Shown: piece after piece, positions 5,747 through 7,597 of the stretch
How positions within the stretch are numbered: position 1 is the first letter of the stretch
How the letters are laid out: every line of letters begins with the position of its first letter
Assembly: GCA_937944065.1 (NCBI GenBank)
Contig: CALDZS010000072.1
Coordinates: 1-7,597, forward strand
Reading direction: 5' to 3'
DNA length: 7,597 nucleotides
Source: an uncultured Amylibacter sp.
GTDB lineage: Bacteria; Pseudomonadota; Alphaproteobacteria; Rhodobacterales; Rhodobacteraceae
Notes under the pieces: generated by a model
What the model was told of the DNA's origin: nothing
Databases searched by the model: none
What the model saw: only the letters and a program-made list of their open reading frames with translations
Position numbers and translations under genes: made by a program

Positions 5747-6949
5747 ATGAGCTTTCTTGCAAAAACTCTCGATGCCGTGAAACCTTCGCCTACAATCGCG
5801 ATCAGCGCCATGGCGATAGAGATGCAGGCGCAAGGTAAAGACGTGATCGCATTGAGCGCGGGCGAGCCTGATTTTAATACGCCGGACAATATTAAAGCCG
5901 CCGCAAAGGCCGCGATGGATGCGAACAAAACCAAATACACGGCCCCCGATGGGATTAAAGAGTTAAAGCAAGCAATTTGTGATAAATTCAAGCGCGACAA
6001 CGAGTTAGACTATAAAGTTGATCAAGTTTGCGTCTCGACTGGCGGCAAGCAAGTTCTCTACAATGCGTTGATGGCCACCCTGAATCCAGGTGACGAAGTA
6101 GTCATTCCCGCACCTTACTGGGTGTCCTATCCTGATATGGTATTACTGGGCGGCGGCGCACCCGTCATTATCGAGTGTCCTATCGAAGACAATTTCAAAC
6201 TATCCCCCGCGGCATTAGAAGCTGCAATCACGTCCAAAACCAAATGGTTGATCTTCAACTCTCCATCCAACCCAACGGGTGCTGGATACACATTTGACGA
6301 ATTGAAGGCGTTGACGGATGTTTTGCTACGCCACCCGCATGTTTGGGTCATGACCGACGATATGTATGAGCATCTCAGCTATGATGGGTTCGAGTTTTGC
6401 ACCCCAGCACAAGTTGAACCACAGCTTTATGACAGAACACTGACGGTAAACGGTGTCTCGAAGGCCTATGCGATGACGGGCTGGCGCATCGGTTATGCTG
6501 GCGGGCCAAAGCATCTGATCAAGGCGATGGGCAAAATCCAAAGCCAAAGCACATCTAACCCCTGCACTATCAGCCAATGGGCGGCAGTCGAGGCGCTTAA
6601 CGGCACACAAGATTATATTGAAATGAGCCGACCAATCTTTAAGGCCCGCCGAAATATGGTCGTGGACATGTTAAACGACATCGACGGCATTGTGTGCCCA
6701 AAACCCGAAGGGGCATTCTATGTCTACCCAAGTATCGCGGGATTAATCGGCAAAACTACACCTAGCGGCGTTCAAATCAAAACTGACGAGGATTTCGCCA
6801 AGGAATTGTTGGCATTACACGGGGTCGCGCTGGTATTTGGCGCTGCTTTTGGACTATCGCCAAATTTCAGGATCAGCTACGCTACATCAGACGAGTTGCT
6901 GGTTGAAGCCTGCGGTCGTATTAAAGAGTTTTGCAATTCACTAAAATGA
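5747..6949 (+). CDS. aatA: Aspartate aminotransferase, class I subgroup Ib (PLP-dependent)
   Basis: This cytosolic PLP enzyme most likely interconverts aspartate plus 2-oxoglutarate with oxaloacetate plus glutamate; some subgroup Ib enzymes also accept prephenate or aromatic substrates. The 400-residue length is typical. Motifs in order are ALSAGEPDFNTP (35-46), STGGKQVLYNAL (97-108), Trp125 in PAPYWVSYPD, Asn175 in FNSPSNPTGAGY, Asp204 and Tyr207 in TDDMYEHL, the PLP Schiff-base Lys239 in VNGVSKAYAMTGWRIGYAGG with Arg247, and Arg375 in NFRISYATSDE for the substrate alpha-carboxylate. All expected catalytic residues are present. AAGGA (5734-5738) lies 8 bases before the ATG. The gene is divergent from sdhE and 72 bp upstream of an unrecognised gene. 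Substrate preference cannot be read from the sequence. Confidence 0.93.
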   Translation: MSFLAKTLDAVKPSPTIAISAMAIEMQAQGKDVIALSAGEPDFNTPDNIKAAAKAAMDANKTKYTAPDGIKELKQAICDKFKRDNELDYKVDQVCVSTGGKQVLYNALMATLNPGDEVVIPAPYWVSYPDMVLLGGGAPVIIECPIEDNFKLSPAALEAAITSKTKWLIFNSPSNPTGAGYTFDELKALTDVLLRHPHVWVMTDDMYEHLSYDGFEFCTPAQVEPQLYDRTLTVNGVSKAYAMTGWRIGYAGGPKHLIKAMGKIQSQSTSNPCTISQWAAVEALNGTQDYIEMSRPIFKARRNMVVDMLNDIDGIVCPKPEGAFYVYPSIAGLIGKTTPSGVQIKTDEDFAKELLALHGVALVFGAAFGLSPNFRISYATSDELLVEACGRIKEFCNSLK

Positions 6950-7021
6950 CATATTATTGACGTACATACTCCTCACTCGATTTCGATTTCTAAGTAACCA
7001 GTTAAAAAACGGAGACTAAAG

Positions 7022-7450
7022 ATGGGCCAAGTTGTTGCGATGAAGACACCAGATAAACTGTTTTTCCGCGTCCGCGATGGCGGTGCGGCGGTTTTTCGGG
7101 TGGATACTGAAAACCGTCAACGTCGGTTAGAGTTACAGCAGATCGCAACAATCAAACTTGCTGCGGGCGATATTAAACCCTTTGGCAAAACCAAATTGAC
7201 TGCCGTGGAAATGGAAAGCATGGCCGATTGGATCGTCGAGCGGCGCAAGTTGACCACGATGCGCCAAGAGGATGAGTTGCGCAAAACCATCGACGCCATT
7301 TCTGGCACCGCCCATTGGGTACAGTTCGAAGCGACCGAGGATCAATTGGATACCTATGCCGATGATCTGCTAATGGCGATGCATGATTTGCGATCTTCAA
7401 TTGTAAAGCAAAAATCGAAGATTATGCAAAAACAGGCTGCTGAAACCTAA
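7022..7450 (+). CDS. Conserved-looking protein of unknown function
   Basis: I do not recognise this 142-residue protein. It has no signal peptide or membrane segment, so it should be cytosolic. The N-terminal half looks like beta strands with alternating charged and hydrophobic residues (LFFRVRDGGAAVFRVDTEN, 13-31). The C-terminal half looks helical, with MADWIVERRKL (67-77) and a charged tail DLRSSIVKQKSKIMQKQ (122-138) that could form an amphipathic or coiled helix. It has no cysteine and one aromatic-rich spot (AHWVQFEA). The start is supported by GGAG (7011-7014) 7 bases before the ATG; Met7 is an alternative. It lies 72 bp after the aminotransferase gene on the same strand without a visible terminator between, so co-transcription is likely. 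I recall similar short proteins in Rhodobacterales but no function. Confidence 0.75.
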   Translation: MGQVVAMKTPDKLFFRVRDGGAAVFRVDTENRQRRLELQQIATIKLAAGDIKPFGKTKLTAVEMESMADWIVERRKLTTMRQEDELRKTIDAISGTAHWVQFEATEDQLDTYADDLLMAMHDLRSSIVKQKSKIMQKQAAET

Positions 7451-7597
7451 GACAAAATATTGTTTGCTTTAGAAGCCTATTTCGTAACAAATCCACCTTG
7501 CACTGACTTGAGAGCGGCGCTGTATAAGCATCAAGAATTGCCTGCTGTGCGGCAAAGCCACCATCGATCTCGATCTAACATTTCGTGAAGCAGCCCA
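7451..7597. other. Right-edge stretch without a supportable gene
   Basis: These 147 bases hold no open frame with a normal start and no hairpin-plus-T-run terminator. On the plus strand one frame is open from 7512 to the edge and reads CLLCGKATIDLDLTFREAA with a Cys-x-x-Cys pair. It has no ATG, GTG or TTG after the stop at 7509-7511, so it would be a gene remnant or chance. The frame in line with the preceding gene also stays open to a TGA at 7586-7588. Neither is convincing. Confidence 0.4.

Noticed and set aside
6127..6610. Minus-strand open frames inside the aspartate aminotransferase gene
   Set aside because: They mirror conserved catalytic motifs of the real gene and show no protein-like pattern of their own.
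6950..7021. Terminator or promoter between the aminotransferase gene and the next gene
   Set aside because: There is no GC-rich stem with a T-run. A TTGACG at 6957-6962 has no acceptable -10 at 16-18 bp.
7451..7588. Stop-codon read-through extension of the 142-residue protein
   Set aside because: The frame stays open for 45 codons after the TAA, but that length arises by chance fairly often. The composition is not clearly protein-like and no read-through signal is visible.

Overview
The window looks like chromosomal housekeeping DNA from a marine alphaproteobacterium, most likely Rhodobacterales (Roseobacter group) with moderate GC. The best evidence is a Rhodobacter-type 5-aminolevulinate synthase (HemA) that keeps R. 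capsulatus residue numbering up to Lys248. An LdtR-type MarR regulator, SdhE, a class Ib aspartate aminotransferase and the order hemA / RodZ-like / ispG / prfA also fit. The assignment rests on protein character and remembered gene order; no search was run.

Layout. The left edge (1-213, minus) holds the N-terminus of release factor 1 (prfA). A small exported cysteine-containing protein (293-598, plus) is the only plus-strand gene in the left three quarters. It runs tail to tail into a DUF1499 protein (509-976, minus), with a 90-bp coding overlap. Upstream on the minus strand come ispG (977-2095), a RodZ-like membrane protein (2168-3334) and hemA (3447-4670). Further right are a MarR regulator (4785-5294) and sdhE (5363-5629), both minus. 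A 117-bp divergent intergenic region separates sdhE from an aspartate aminotransferase gene (5747-6949, plus). That is followed by an unrecognised 142-residue protein (7022-7450, plus). The last 147 bases hold no gene I can support.

How the genes fit together. The minus-strand genes from sdhE to the DUF1499 gene are co-directional with gaps of 0 to about 115 bp, so one or more operons are likely. Metabolically they touch linked points. SdhE flavinylates succinate dehydrogenase. HemA condenses succinyl-CoA and glycine at the start of tetrapyrrole synthesis. IspG is an Fe-S enzyme of the MEP isoprenoid pathway. RodZ-family proteins link the cell-shape machinery to the membrane. The rodZ-ispG adjacency also occurs in E. 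coli.

I found no mobile element, CRISPR array, RNA gene, phage gene or defence system. The points most worth a second look are the 90-bp convergent coding overlap, a perfect hairpin that may cover the hemA ribosome-binding site, and an inverted repeat just upstream of the MarR start that could be an autoregulatory operator. I do not see a novel system here.
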